36,131 nt of DNA from contig JAHFVD010000070.1 of the NCBI GenBank assembly GCA_023264735.1, positions 1-36,131 of the forward strand. Reading direction: 5' to 3'. The notes under the pieces were generated by a model, which did no database searches, had not been told where the DNA came from, and saw only the letters and a program-made list of their open reading frames with translations. Made by a program: the position numbers and the translations under genes. How positions within the stretch are numbered: position 1 is the first letter of the stretch; each line of letters opens with the position of its first letter. Of this stretch, positions 15,375-23,608 are shown in pieces. The DNA is from Mycobacterium sp. (GTDB lineage: Bacteria; Actinomycetota; Actinomycetes; Mycobacteriales; Mycobacteriaceae).

Positions 15375-15845
15375 CTACCGCATGTCATGGGGGAGTCCAT
15401 ATACATCGGCGAGGCAGCGCGCGGCAAGAGAGCCGGTGGCTCCTTTGAGCGCCGACCAGAGGTGGTGCGGCGTCGCGGCGGCGGGTCCGGCGCTCTGAGA
15501 GGCGAGGGCGGCTGCGTTGATCAGGATCGCTCGGGCGTGCGGTGTGTAGGGGAGATGGACCGGGCGGGCCGGGTGACGTACCGGCGCCATGTACAGCTCG
15601 ATCCGGCGTCGAATGCTCTCCGGCAGAATCCGATCATCGAGCCCTGTATCGGTGGCCGCCGCCGAGTCCACCGCGAGAAGTCCCAGGAGCAGGTGCGTCG
15701 AGGCCAGAAAGTGGCTGGCGTATCGGTAGGCCTCGTGGTGAGCGGCGGTGACCACGCGTCTGGCATCGACATCGAGCAATCTCAAGGCGTCGGCAAGACG
15801 ACCCACACTGATATCGCCCTGGGGAAGGGGCGGCCCCGCGACCAT
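15375..15845 (-). CDS. Stand-alone Clp N-terminal-domain protein (ClpC2-like)
   Basis: From ATG 15845 this gives 156 residues. It resembles the double-repeat Clp_N domain of ClpC chaperones: repeat 1 near residues 35-60 (EAYRYASHFLASTHLLLGLLA) and repeat 2 near 100-130 (ARAILINAAALA, then ATPHHLWSAL). No AAA+ ATPase module follows. Short Clp_N proteins such as mycobacterial ClpC2 are known to bind ClpC-targeting cyclic peptides and protect ClpC1. A similar decoy or adaptor role is possible here. The frame extends to 15956, overlapping the upstream TetR gene, but a palindrome (15861-15876) just before ATG 15845 favours the short form. No strong ribosome site is seen. The probable regulator is the adjacent TetR. 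Confidence 0.7.
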   Translation of the reverse strand: MVAGPPLPQGDISVGRLADALRLLDVDARRVVTAAHHEAYRYASHFLASTHLLLGLLAVDSAAATDTGLDDRILPESIRRRIELYMAPVRHPARPVHLPYTPHARAILINAAALASQSAGPAAATPHHLWSALKGATGSLAARCLADVYGLPHDMR

Positions 15846-15860
15846 GAGGCGACACAATAC

Positions 15861-15876
15861 CAATACCGTCGTATTG
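15861..15876. promoter_or_regulatory. Palindrome CAATAC-N4-GTATTG
   Basis: A perfect 6-bp inverted repeat with spacer CGTC. It lies in the 59-bp gap between the TetR stop (15905) and the Clp_N start (15845), both on the minus strand. It is AT-rich against GC-rich surroundings. A plausible operator for the TetR protein encoded directly upstream. Confidence 0.5.
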
Positions 15877-15904
15877 TTTTGGCCAGCCGTTGCCGCGATG
15901 GCTC

Positions 15905-16495
15905 TTAGTGCTTGAGCTGGCCCTGACTGATGAGCAGGTTCATCGCCCGTTCCCACCGGCTGAGCTGGCTATCGGTGGCGAACCTTTCGGGCAGGCGGCG
16001 GTCGAGGTGCCGGCGAAGGATTATGGCGCCGAGCACCAAGACCAGGGGGTTGAGGCCGGCCCATTCGGTGTCGAGCCCTTCGGGTGTGGCACCGCTTTCG
16101 GCGAGGTGCTCCCAGCGTTGAACACCGGCTGTGGCCATCGCATCGAACACCGTACGCCCGACAGGGGCATCATCGACCAACTGACGGGCCAGGTAATCCA
16201 ACACAGGTAGATGGGCATCGAACAACACGCGGACACGCTGACCAACCTCGGCTGGCTCGGCCGGCTCGGGTTGTGACATCACCGCGCCGATTGTCTGCAG
16301 CACATAGGTGTCCACGGCTTCAATCAAGCCTTCCTTGGAGCCGAAATGATGCTGGATCGCCCCAACAGAGACCCCCGCGGCGTGGGCGATGGTCCGAAAC
16401 GTCGCATCAGTGGAGCCGCGGGAGGCGAACACATCCAAGGCTGTCTGGATAATGGCTGCTCGTCGGGAAGCGCCGCGCGGATCTGCTGATGTCAC
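15905..16495 (-). CDS. TetR-family transcriptional regulator
   Basis: This 196-residue protein has its TetR helix-turn-helix at about residues 12-55: AAIIQTALDVFASRG, then TFRTIAHAAGVSVGAIQHHF, then GSKEGLI. The C-terminal domain is rich in alanine and leucine with no identified ligand. I chose GTG 16495 because a purine-rich GAGAGGGTGGGA sits upstream; ORFs extending to 16570 have no such site and add unconserved residues. It lies upstream of the ClpC2-like gene on the same strand, so the pair may be a drug- or stress-responsive switch. That is inference from the neighbour. Confidence 0.87.
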   Translation of the reverse strand: MTSADPRGASRRAAIIQTALDVFASRGSTDATFRTIAHAAGVSVGAIQHHFGSKEGLIEAVDTYVLQTIGAVMSQPEPAEPAEVGQRVRVLFDAHLPVLDYLARQLVDDAPVGRTVFDAMATAGVQRWEHLAESGATPEGLDTEWAGLNPLVLVLGAIILRRHLDRRLPERFATDSQLSRWERAMNLLISQGQLKH

Positions 16496-16957
16496 GTTCC
16501 CACCCTCTCTCACCTTCGTGGTTTGCCATAGCTTTGGCGGCCGACGTAAGCACGCTGCCGTCTGCACCACTTCGCACTCGGACGAAGAATGCTGACCAGG
16601 TCTGTAGCCCCTGGAGTTGCAGCGCCGGACCCAGCCGCCCGGACTCGTCGCGGTCCGGGCGCGAGGGGTATCGGTCTCGCCGAGCGGACAGCACGACGCT
16701 GCGTAGTTTGATCGGCGATCTGCTTACTCCCCCGCGCTGGAGCTCCTAGCTTGTCATGATGCGCTGGCCGACGGCCGGCCGCTGGGACTGCTATTCCGGT
16801 ACGCGCGTGCGCGGTGTTGACCACCTGACTAGGCGTCATGGCGCCGAGCCGCTGCCGGCCAACACCGATGGAATTTAACGGCTACTAAAAACTATGGTAC
16901 GGTCCGTGTCAGACCACTGATGACCTGCTAATCATAGATTTTATCCTGTATTAAATA
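16496..16957. other. Intergenic stretch with little recognisable content
   Basis: About 460 bp between divergent genes. GC-rich sequence up to about 16870 holds no frame I can assign, apart from EPLPANTDG at 16846-16872, which echoes the thiolase remnant at 14946-15050. From about 16875 the DNA turns AT-rich (TAACGGCTACTAAAAACTATGG and on to ATTAAATAATG), which probably contains the promoter for the gene at 16958. TATGGT near 16893-16898 is a possible -10. Confidence 0.45.
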
Positions 16958-18190
16958 ATGCGGAGAAGGGGAACGTTCCCGTTGGCTGACGTTTCGGGTG
17001 ATGCCCGGGTCGTAGCTGCGCAGCGGCTTTACGACGCGCTGGCTGCCGGTGATCGCGAGACGATCGACGTGCTGCTTCATCCGGACTTCGTCGGCCACGC
17101 GGCCGAGGGGCTGCCGTTGGGCATGGGCGGGCGCCACGTCGGACCCGAGGCGATGCGCACCAACCTGTGGTGGCGAATCGGCCAGCACTTCACCGCCCGC
17201 GCCGTCGCCAACGACTTTCAGCTGCTCGCAGACGGCCGCCTGATGGTGATCGGTCGCTACCGCGGGACAGCGCGTCGCAGCGGCCGCCAACTGGACGCCG
17301 AATTCGTCCACCTTGTCGAGTTCGCTCCCGACGGCCGCATCGGCACACTGCACCAGCTCACCGACACCGCGGCCTGGCACGCGGCCCTCGACGAGCCGTC
17401 GCGGCTGGAGACGATCGACTATCGCGTCGACGGTGGAGTGGCCACGCTGTGTCTGAGCCGGCCTGCCGAGTGCAACGCCATCGACCTGCGCGTCGCGCGG
17501 GAAACACTCGACGTCGCCCAGCGCATCGCTGCCGACGACACCGTACGGTCCGTGCTGATCTGTGGGGACGGCCCTTCCCTGTCGGTCGGCGGCGACATCG
17601 GCTTCTTCCTCGACGGCGGCCGCGACCGTTTCGGTGACCTCTTCGTCGAGATGACCACACCCTTCCATCAGGCGTTCAGCATCCTCAGCGGGCTCGACGT
17701 CCCGATCGTCACCGCCGCGCACGGCGCCGTGGCCGGCGGCGGGCTGGGGTACGTCTATGCCGCCGACCTCGTAATCGCCGCGGAGGGAACCCGTTTCGTC
17801 ACCGCGTTCGCCGGCCTCGCCGTCTCGGGTGACGGCGGCGGGACCTGGCATCTGCCGCGCCTGATCGGTGCCCGCCGCGCCGCGGCCGCCTACCTGCGCA
17901 ACACCCCGATCAGCGCCGAGCAGGCGCTGGACTGGGGACTGATCAACGAGATCGTGGCGGGCGACCAGTTGCGGGGGCGCGCCGTCGACCTCGCCGGCGA
18001 GCTGGCGCACGGGCCGACCGCGGCCTTCGCCACCATGCGCCGGTTGCTGCGCGACTCGTGGCAGCGCGATCTGCCTGCCCAACTCACTGCCGAAACACGC
18101 GGCTTGCGGCTGACCGGCGACACCCGCGATGCGGCCGCCGCCATCGCAGCGTTCGCCGCCAAGACCACCCCTGAATTCACCGGAAGGTAG
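16958..18190 (+). CDS. SnoaL-like domain fused to enoyl-CoA hydratase/isomerase
   Basis: This 410-residue protein has an NTF2/SnoaL-like domain first (about 14-140: VAAQRLYDALAAGDRETID, HPDFVGH, FVHLVEFAPDGRI) and a crotonase domain after (about 150-400). The crotonase has both oxyanion-hole segments (VGGDIGFF; HGAVAGGGLGYVYAADLVIA) and GDGGGTWHLPRLIG. The Asp there fits the PaaG-type isomerase/hydratase site rather than the Glu of mitochondrial hydratase. It probably acts on an enoyl-CoA in a beta-oxidation-like route. The start is uncertain: ATG 16958 has no ribosome site, whereas TTG 16982 follows GGAGAAGGGG. The palindrome GGGAACGTTCCC (16969-16980) sits between them. It is followed after 4 bp by the acyl-CoA dehydrogenase gene. 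Confidence 0.87.
   Translation: MRRRGTFPLADVSGDARVVAAQRLYDALAAGDRETIDVLLHPDFVGHAAEGLPLGMGGRHVGPEAMRTNLWWRIGQHFTARAVANDFQLLADGRLMVIGRYRGTARRSGRQLDAEFVHLVEFAPDGRIGTLHQLTDTAAWHAALDEPSRLETIDYRVDGGVATLCLSRPAECNAIDLRVARETLDVAQRIAADDTVRSVLICGDGPSLSVGGDIGFFLDGGRDRFGDLFVEMTTPFHQAFSILSGLDVPIVTAAHGAVAGGGLGYVYAADLVIAAEGTRFVTAFAGLAVSGDGGGTWHLPRLIGARRAAAAYLRNTPISAEQALDWGLINEIVAGDQLRGRAVDLAGELAHGPTAAFATMRRLLRDSWQRDLPAQLTAETRGLRLTGDTRDAAAAIAAFAAKTTPEFTGR
16969..16980. promoter_or_regulatory. 12-bp palindrome over the start region of the crotonase fusion gene
   Basis: GGGAACGTTCCC is fully self-complementary and overlaps the ribosome site that would serve TTG 16982. It could be an operator or a small translational hairpin; chance is also possible in GC-rich DNA. 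Confidence 0.35.
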
Positions 18191-18194
18191 ACCA

Positions 18195-19355
18195 ATGTCG
18201 GGACTCATCCACGATTCCGCGGAACACAGCGCCATCCGCGAGACCGTCGCATCCATCGCCGATCGCTATGGGCCGCAATATTTCCTGGGCCGGGCCCGAA
18301 CGGGCGGCGATATCGAGGAACTGTGGAAGGACCTGGGTGCGGCCGGCCTGCTCGGCGTCCACCTGCCCGAAGAATTCGGCGGCGGGGGAGGAGGCATGGC
18401 CGAGGCGGTCGTCGTGGTCGAGGAGCTTGCCGCACACGGTATGCCGCTGTTGATCTGGGTGATCTCGCCGGCGATCTGCGGAAGCATCCTCGCACACCAC
18501 GGATCCGAGGAGATGAAGCGTCGCTGGCTGCCCGCCATCGCCGACGGATCGCAGAAGATGGCCTTCGGCCTTACCGAGCCCGACGCCGGATCCAACAGCC
18601 ACAACGTCAAAACCACCGCACGGCGGACCAATTCGGGATGGGTAATCTCCGGGGCAAAGTACTACATCTCGGCGGTCGATCAGGCTGACGCGATCCTGCT
18701 CGTTACCCGCGATGCCGACGAGTCGACGCCGGAGAAGTCCCGGCTGTCGCTGTTCGTGGTGCCGACCGACGCACCCGGGCTGAGCTACCAGCAGATCGAC
18801 ACGTCGATCGTCTCACCCGACCAACAGTTCACCGTCTTCCTCGACGATGTCGAAGTCGGCGAGGACGCCCTGATCGGCAGCGTCGGCAACGGGCTGCGCC
18901 AGGTGTTCGACGGCCTGAACCCCGAACGAATTCTGGTGGGCGCCTTGTGTGGTGGCCTCGGGCGGTACGCGGTCGACAAAGCCGCGAAATACGCCGCGGA
19001 ACGGACCGTGTGGACGACCCCGATCGGAGCACACCAGGGCGTCGCCCATCCGCTGGCCGAATGCCACATCAACGTCGAGGTCGGCAGGCTGGCCACCATG
19101 CGCAGCGCCGAATTGTTCGACGCCGGTGAGCCTGCCGGCGAAGCCGCGAACATGGCGAAATTCGCGGCATCGGAAGCCGCGCTGGCCGCGCTGGACCAAG
19201 CCATCCAGACCCACGGCGGCAACGGATTGGCCCATGAGTACGGGCTGTCAGAACTGTGGTTCGTCACCCGGCTGATGCGCACTGCACCGGTCAGTCGCGA
19301 GATGGTGCTCAACTTCATCGCCCAGGCCTCACTGGGCCTGCCCCGTTCGTACTGA
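18195..19355 (+). CDS. Acyl-CoA dehydrogenase
   Basis: This 386-residue protein is full-length for the family and has all three domains: helical N-domain, beta-domain with FGLTEPDAGSNSHNV (flavin/substrate contacts), and C-terminal helices with IQTHGGNGLAHEYGLSELW. The ending RTAPVSREMVLNFIAQ is the form common in mycobacterial FadE proteins. It lacks the usual E-G-T motif that carries the catalytic Glu in medium-chain enzymes, so the base may be elsewhere. It oxidises an acyl-CoA to an enoyl-CoA with FAD, passing electrons to ETF. ATG 18195 has GGAAGG 7 nt upstream and lies 4 bp after the crotonase fusion stop. The two would act in succession on one substrate. Confidence 0.92.
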   Translation: MSGLIHDSAEHSAIRETVASIADRYGPQYFLGRARTGGDIEELWKDLGAAGLLGVHLPEEFGGGGGGMAEAVVVVEELAAHGMPLLIWVISPAICGSILAHHGSEEMKRRWLPAIADGSQKMAFGLTEPDAGSNSHNVKTTARRTNSGWVISGAKYYISAVDQADAILLVTRDADESTPEKSRLSLFVVPTDAPGLSYQQIDTSIVSPDQQFTVFLDDVEVGEDALIGSVGNGLRQVFDGLNPERILVGALCGGLGRYAVDKAAKYAAERTVWTTPIGAHQGVAHPLAECHINVEVGRLATMRSAELFDAGEPAGEAANMAKFAASEAALAALDQAIQTHGGNGLAHEYGLSELWFVTRLMRTAPVSREMVLNFIAQASLGLPRSY

Positions 19356-19374
19356 CTCACCACGAAAGGTATCC

Positions 19375-20691
19375 ATGACTACCGAGCAGGAATTCGACGT
19401 CGTCGTGATCGGCGCCGGCGCAGGCGGGCTGTTCACAGCGGCACGACTGGCGCACAGTGGTTTTCGCACATTGGTCGTCGAGCGGCTGGACAAGGTCGGC
19501 GGCCGAGCGTCCACGGACGACATCGACGGGTTCAAGGTCAACAACGGTGCGATCGTGATCGAGGTCGGTGGCATCACCCAGCAGACGTGCGAGGAAGTCG
19601 ACGCCCCGTTCGACATCCGGGAACCCAAACCGCCGCTGCTCTATCGCATCGGCGGTAAGGACGTCGACGTCACCGGCGGTGGCTGGGGTCTGCTGCTGGG
19701 CAAGCTGACCCGGCAGGGCGCCAAACTGGTGAAGGGAATCGGCGCCGCCCGCAGCGACTCCGGACTGCCCGAAGACGAGATCTCGACCGCGCAATGGGTG
19801 TCGAAGTACACCAAGAACGAAGGCGTGCACGGGATCTTCCGCAATATGTGCGCGTCGATCTTCGCCGTCGGCTCCGAAGACCTGCCCGCGCGGGTCTTCC
19901 TGACCTACTTCACCCGCAAGAGCGCGTTCAAACGCTTCGGCTTCCATCCCGAAGGAACGATTGGCATCTGGAAGGGGCTGGCCGCGGCCGTCGAACGCGA
20001 CGGTGGCCAGGTGTGGCTGTCGACAGCAGTGACCGGCATCGCCGTATCCGACGGTGTGGTCACCGGTGTCGAGATTGTGCGCGACGGAGCGCCCGTCACG
20101 GTGCACGCACCGATCGTCATCAGTGACATCGGACCCGCGGCGACCCTGGGTCTGCTGGGTGAGGACGCGGTGCCCGCCGACTACCGCGACCTGATCGCGC
20201 GCGGTGACCGGCCGACGGCAATGATCTCGGCCAACTTCGCCAGCACCGAGCCGCTGATCGCCGCGCCCGGCATGCTCAGTTTTGCGAAATCTCGTCGGCT
20301 GGCCTACATCGCCAACTTCACCGACCTCTGCCCCGAAATGGCTCCGGAGGGTTGGCACCTCTACGTGGGCACCTCGGTTCCGCAGCCCTCGATCGGGGAC
20401 TTCGACGAAGCCGCCGAGACCCAGTTTCTGCTCGACGACCTTCGCGACACCATCGAGGACTTCGACAGCCGGGCAAGGATTCTCAACATTGCCGTCACCC
20501 GCGACGGTTGGCCACCGCAGCGTGCGGTGTCCGGATTCGACCTGCCCCACGAGACGCCGATCGAGGGACTGTGGAATGTCGGTGACGCGGTCAAGGAGTA
20601 CGCCAACGGTGGCACGACTGCCTGCGCGGAAACCGCGAAACTCGTGGCCGACAAGATCCTCGCCAGTTACCGCCCGGCCGTTCGCAGCTGA
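19375..20691 (+). CDS. Phytoene-dehydrogenase-like FAD oxidoreductase
   Basis: This 438-residue protein starts with FDVVVIGAGAGGLFTAARLA, then VVERLDKVGGRAST, the FAD fold and following motif of the CrtI/amine-oxidase superfamily. The C-terminal part WNVGDAVKEYANGGTTACAETAK closes the FAD site. It is shorter than the two other flavoproteins in the window (10431-12050 and the 5' partial) and only distantly similar, so it is a separate subfamily. ATG 19375 has GAAAGG upstream and follows the acyl-CoA dehydrogenase by 19 bp. Redox chemistry on a hydrophobic acyl chain or ring is likely; substrate unknown. Confidence 0.9.
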   Translation: MTTEQEFDVVVIGAGAGGLFTAARLAHSGFRTLVVERLDKVGGRASTDDIDGFKVNNGAIVIEVGGITQQTCEEVDAPFDIREPKPPLLYRIGGKDVDVTGGGWGLLLGKLTRQGAKLVKGIGAARSDSGLPEDEISTAQWVSKYTKNEGVHGIFRNMCASIFAVGSEDLPARVFLTYFTRKSAFKRFGFHPEGTIGIWKGLAAAVERDGGQVWLSTAVTGIAVSDGVVTGVEIVRDGAPVTVHAPIVISDIGPAATLGLLGEDAVPADYRDLIARGDRPTAMISANFASTEPLIAAPGMLSFAKSRRLAYIANFTDLCPEMAPEGWHLYVGTSVPQPSIGDFDEAAETQFLLDDLRDTIEDFDSRARILNIAVTRDGWPPQRAVSGFDLPHETPIEGLWNVGDAVKEYANGGTTACAETAKLVADKILASYRPAVRS

Positions 20692-20709
20692 CCACGTCGG
20701 AGACCGTGA

Positions 20710-20946
20710 AGAGCGTGTGCGCGTGGGCCGGGCCTGCTGACCCTGACTGGATGGCTCATCCCCGACGTCCTGGCGTTCTTCTTCCACTCCGGGCCGTTCT
20801 CGTGGCGGGGCGTCTTCGTGTTCTGGCTGGCGCTGTTCGCCTATGCCGCTTTCCTTGTCGTGATGGGCCTGGTGTTGCGTCCGGCCAATCTGAACGACCT
20901 GCACACCGTGGACGAAGCAGCCCCGCGGTCACCGGATCTGCGGTGA
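20710..20946 (+). pseudogene. 3' fragment of a six-helix membrane protein (copy I)
   Basis: A frame without start codon reads LLTLTGWLIPDVLAFFFHSG, then PFSWRGVFVFWLALFAYAAF, then a polar tail ending at TGA 20944-20946. This matches the last two helices of the family, in particular the FFxSGPFxWxG(I/V)F block. The first four helices are absent. The frame is closed by TGA at 20707. It lies directly after the flavoprotein, where a complete copy would be expected by analogy with other modules. Confidence 0.75.
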
Positions 20947-21014
20947 TCTGCGGTTCGCTGCGTAGAATCCTGGAAGTTAGGTGAGCATTCAACGACGGAC
21001 AGGCGTATCGCGCG

Positions 21015-21638
21015 ATGGCAGTGACGGTTCGGAAGGGGAGAGTCAGTCGTGCGGCGCGGCGCGAAGAAATCGCTCGCAAGCTGTTCGCCGCAGCTGAGGA
21101 ACTGCTGGCCGAAGGCATTGGATTCGCCGAAATCAGCGTGGAACAGCTCATCACCGGCGCTGAGATCGCGCGCTCGACCTTCTACGTGTACTTCGAGGAC
21201 AAAGGCGCTCTGCTGATGGAGTTGGCAGAACGGGTCACGCAGAAAGTTGGCGAGTCCGCGGAGGCGTGGTTCAGTCTCCCACCGGGGTCGACGCCCAGCG
21301 ATTTGAAGGCGGCGCTCAAGCAGATCGCGGATGCCTACACTGCACACCGCTATCTGCTCGCTGCCGTGGTAGAGACCGCCACCTACGATCCCCGTGTTCG
21401 AGCACAGTTCGCCGGCGTTATGGAGCGCCGGGCGGGCGACCTGCGGGTTGGGTTCCTAGGTCAGCAAGAGGCCGGCTTCATCCCCGCCGACATCGATGTG
21501 GCGACCGTCGCGCCGTGGCTCACCTGGATGATCGAGCGTGGACTGTACGAACTGACGAGCACCGGCGCCGACGTCGATGACCGTCTCGACGGTATGACCA
21601 CCGTTGTGTGGCGCACACTCTACGCCCCAAATCAGTAG
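21015..21638 (+). CDS. TetR-family transcriptional regulator
   Basis: This 207-residue protein has its TetR helix-turn-helix at about residues 20-66: IARKLFAAAEELLAEGIGF, then ISVEQLITGAEIARSTFYVYF, then EDKGALL. It ends four bases before the stop of the convergent membrane gene at 21643. Upstream of ATG 21015 is a GACGGACAGG stretch that is a poor ribosome site. It is the nearest regulator to the kinase-P450 operon at 22475-26655. The TTCGAA-type repeats at 22380-22416 are candidate targets. Confidence 0.89.
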   Translation: MAVTVRKGRVSRAARREEIARKLFAAAEELLAEGIGFAEISVEQLITGAEIARSTFYVYFEDKGALLMELAERVTQKVGESAEAWFSLPPGSTPSDLKAALKQIADAYTAHRYLLAAVVETATYDPRVRAQFAGVMERRAGDLRVGFLGQQEAGFIPADIDVATVAPWLTWMIERGLYELTSTGADVDDRLDGMTTVVWRTLYAPNQ

Positions 21639-21642
21639 CATC

Positions 21643-22344
21643 TCAATCGATTTCGACCGGCTGCTCGGCTTGCCGGACCGCTCGCCATGTGAGCGTGATC
21701 ATCAACCCGAACCAACCGGTGAACATCGCGAACGGAATCCACCACACCAGCAGGCCGTTCCAGGCGAACGGGCCCGTCTTGAGGAACATCGCCCCTAGGG
21801 CCGGCAAGAACGAAAGGCTGACCCACAGCTGCAGATACGCCGCCCAACGGGGAAATGCCGGGCGAGGTCGCTTGTCGCGGAATATCGCAATCGCCAAGAT
21901 CAAGTACTGGAGGATGAACGGCGCGATCGGGGTGATGAAGAACAACCAGCCGAGGTCGACGAGTGCCTGAGTGATCTCGGGATTTCGTTGTGGACGGAAG
22001 GCGGCCGTCGTCCATACGAAGGCCGGCAGAAAGAACGTCATCGTCGACACCACGCCGGCGGCCAGTTGGGTACCGGCCAGGAAGAACGACTTTCCTTCGA
22101 TTTCCTTGATCAGGTCGGAGAGGACCATCGACCAGGGGAGGTAGAAGACGGTCCCGATGGTCATCAACACCATCCCGACGCGGATGGGAACCGATCGTGC
22201 TCGGAAGAGCTCAGCGATGTCCTCGGCCGTGTCGGACGGGGGTATCGGTGGAATCCACTGAGCGAAGAACACGAACCCGATGAGCCAGAACAAGAAGAAC
22301 GCAGCGGCGCTCCACACGCCGAGTATGCGCAGGCTGGACTTCAT
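21643..22344 (-). CDS. Unnamed six-helix membrane protein, copy D
   Basis: This 233-residue paralogue is the shortest complete copy, with six predicted helices. The first starts at about residue 8. Family blocks are QWIPPIPPSDTA at 29-40, IRVG at 54-57, IKEIEG at 79-84, FRPQRN, DLGW, FPRWAAY and FLKTGPFAWNG near 200. The K-T-G in the last block replaces the K-S-G of other copies. It is divergent from the kinase operon and convergent with the TetR gene. Start ATG 22344 has GGAGAC upstream. Function is unknown. Confidence 0.87.
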   Translation of the reverse strand: MKSSLRILGVWSAAAFFLFWLIGFVFFAQWIPPIPPSDTAEDIAELFRARSVPIRVGMVLMTIGTVFYLPWSMVLSDLIKEIEGKSFFLAGTQLAAGVVSTMTFFLPAFVWTTAAFRPQRNPEITQALVDLGWLFFITPIAPFILQYLILAIAIFRDKRPRPAFPRWAAYLQLWVSLSFLPALGAMFLKTGPFAWNGLLVWWIPFAMFTGWFGLMITLTWRAVRQAEQPVEID

Positions 22345-22367
22345 CTACACGTCTCCGTTCTTGGTCA

Positions 22368-22416
22368 TTGACAACACTTCTCGAATCGTACATATTGTTC
22401 GAATAAGATGTTCGAG
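22368..22416 (+). promoter_or_regulatory. Probable promoter with TTCGAA-type operator repeats
   Basis: TTGACA at 22368-22373 and CATATT at 22391-22396 (17-bp spacer) form a fair sigma-A-like promoter for the operon beginning at 22475. The sequence also holds CTCGAA (22380-22385), TTCGAA (22398-22403) and TTCGAG (22411-22416). The outer pair is an inverted repeat and the central hexamer is itself palindromic. A repressor binding here would block the promoter. The divergent membrane gene at 21643-22344 may share control. Confidence 0.5.
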
Positions 22417-22474
22417 TAATGCAAGAGTCGCCGGCCCGGCACATCAAATCCCTTCGTCGTAGGAGCCCTACCCG

Positions 22475-23608
22475 ATGAGCAACGCTGCTTCGTCTCTGGC
22501 CGTCGAACAACCCAACGGCGGGCCCACGCCACCAATCGTGGTGTCGGCCGACCTGATGACTGTGGAGTGGTTTCGAACCGTGCTTGACGGTGCAGGGCTG
22601 CTTGCCGATGCAGACCTCGCCGCCGTCGACGTCGAGCCCGTGGAGGGCGGGATTATCGCCAGAATGGTGCGCGCCAGACTCACCTACACGGGGCCGACGA
22701 CGGCGCCGGCTTCGGTAGTGGTGAAGTTCCCCAGTGATGACCCGGGCAGTCGCGGACTCGCGGTGGCGATGGGCATGTACGAATTGGAGACCCTCTTCTA
22801 TCGCGACATCGCGCCGATGATGCCGGACCTTGGAGTGGCACAGTGCTATTCGGCCCAACTGTCCGAGGACACCCAGTCATTCAATCTGGTTCTTGAAGAT
22901 CTCGGCGCCGAGATGCGTCCCGGCAACGTGCTAGAGACCGCGTCGTTGTCTGAGTGTTCCAGGGCACTAGGCGAACTCGTCAAGTTCCAGGCTCCGCTGT
23001 GGAATAGCACGGCACTTGCGGACCTCGACTGGCTCGCTGACTCGCGACGAACCATTGGTGTGTTCGATTCCCTGCCCGCCGGCCTCGCACCCTTCTTGGA
23101 CCGATTCGGCGACCATCTGGCCGCATCCCATGTCAGCCTTTTCGAGTCCGTAGTGCCCCGTGCGGGTGAGTGGGTACGCAGGTGGACGGCTCCAACGGTT
23201 GTTCAGCACGGGGACTTTCGCAGCGACAACCTGATGTTCTCCACCGATCCGCAGTCGGACCGCACTGTCGTCGTGGACTTCCAGACGGTGCGGTTGGGCC
23301 CCCCGGGCCTGGACCCCGCGTACTACCTCGGATCCTCACTGCCCACCGTCGACCGCCGCGAAGCAGAGCGCGACCTGATCGCCGAGTATCACGATCGCCT
23401 GATCGCTTCGGGTATTGAGGGTTTCGACTTCGACGCTTGTTGGTCGGCCTACCGGGAGGGTGCGATGTACGGGGTGTTGCTGTTCGTCGGGATGGCCAGC
23501 CAAGTGGAATCCAGCGAGAGGGGCGATCGGATTATCGTTGATCAAATACGTCGGTATGCCGACATGGCACTGGATCTGGACTCTCCGCGCGCGGCCGGGC
23601 TGGTGTGA
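22475..23608 (+). CDS. Ecdysteroid-kinase-like / aminoglycoside-phosphotransferase-fold kinase
   Basis: This 377-residue protein has the catalytic loop VVQHGDFRSDNLMFS near residues 242-256 (catalytic Asp, Asn) and the metal-binding VVVDFQTVRLG near 268-278. The N-lobe strand ASVVVKFPSDD supplies the Lys near residue 84, and LVLEDLG is the hinge. This pattern fits the EcKL/CHK group of the protein-kinase-like fold rather than drug-resistance APH enzymes. In actinomycetes such genes often stand beside lipid- or steroid-catabolism genes. The likely reaction is ATP-dependent phosphorylation of a hydroxyl on a small hydrophobic molecule. The GTGA overlap (23605-23608) couples it to the next gene. 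Confidence 0.82.
   Translation: MSNAASSLAVEQPNGGPTPPIVVSADLMTVEWFRTVLDGAGLLADADLAAVDVEPVEGGIIARMVRARLTYTGPTTAPASVVVKFPSDDPGSRGLAVAMGMYELETLFYRDIAPMMPDLGVAQCYSAQLSEDTQSFNLVLEDLGAEMRPGNVLETASLSECSRALGELVKFQAPLWNSTALADLDWLADSRRTIGVFDSLPAGLAPFLDRFGDHLAASHVSLFESVVPRAGEWVRRWTAPTVVQHGDFRSDNLMFSTDPQSDRTVVVDFQTVRLGPPGLDPAYYLGSSLPTVDRREAERDLIAEYHDRLIASGIEGFDFDACWSAYREGAMYGVLLFVGMASQVESSERGDRIIVDQIRRYADMALDLDSPRAAGLV

Noticed and set aside
16928..18256. 442-codon minus-strand open frame
   Set aside because: Antisense to the SnoaL-crotonase fusion; no recognisable domain.
19357..20904. 515-codon minus-strand open frame
   Set aside because: Antisense to the flavoprotein at 19375-20691; no family motif and composition typical of a shadow frame.
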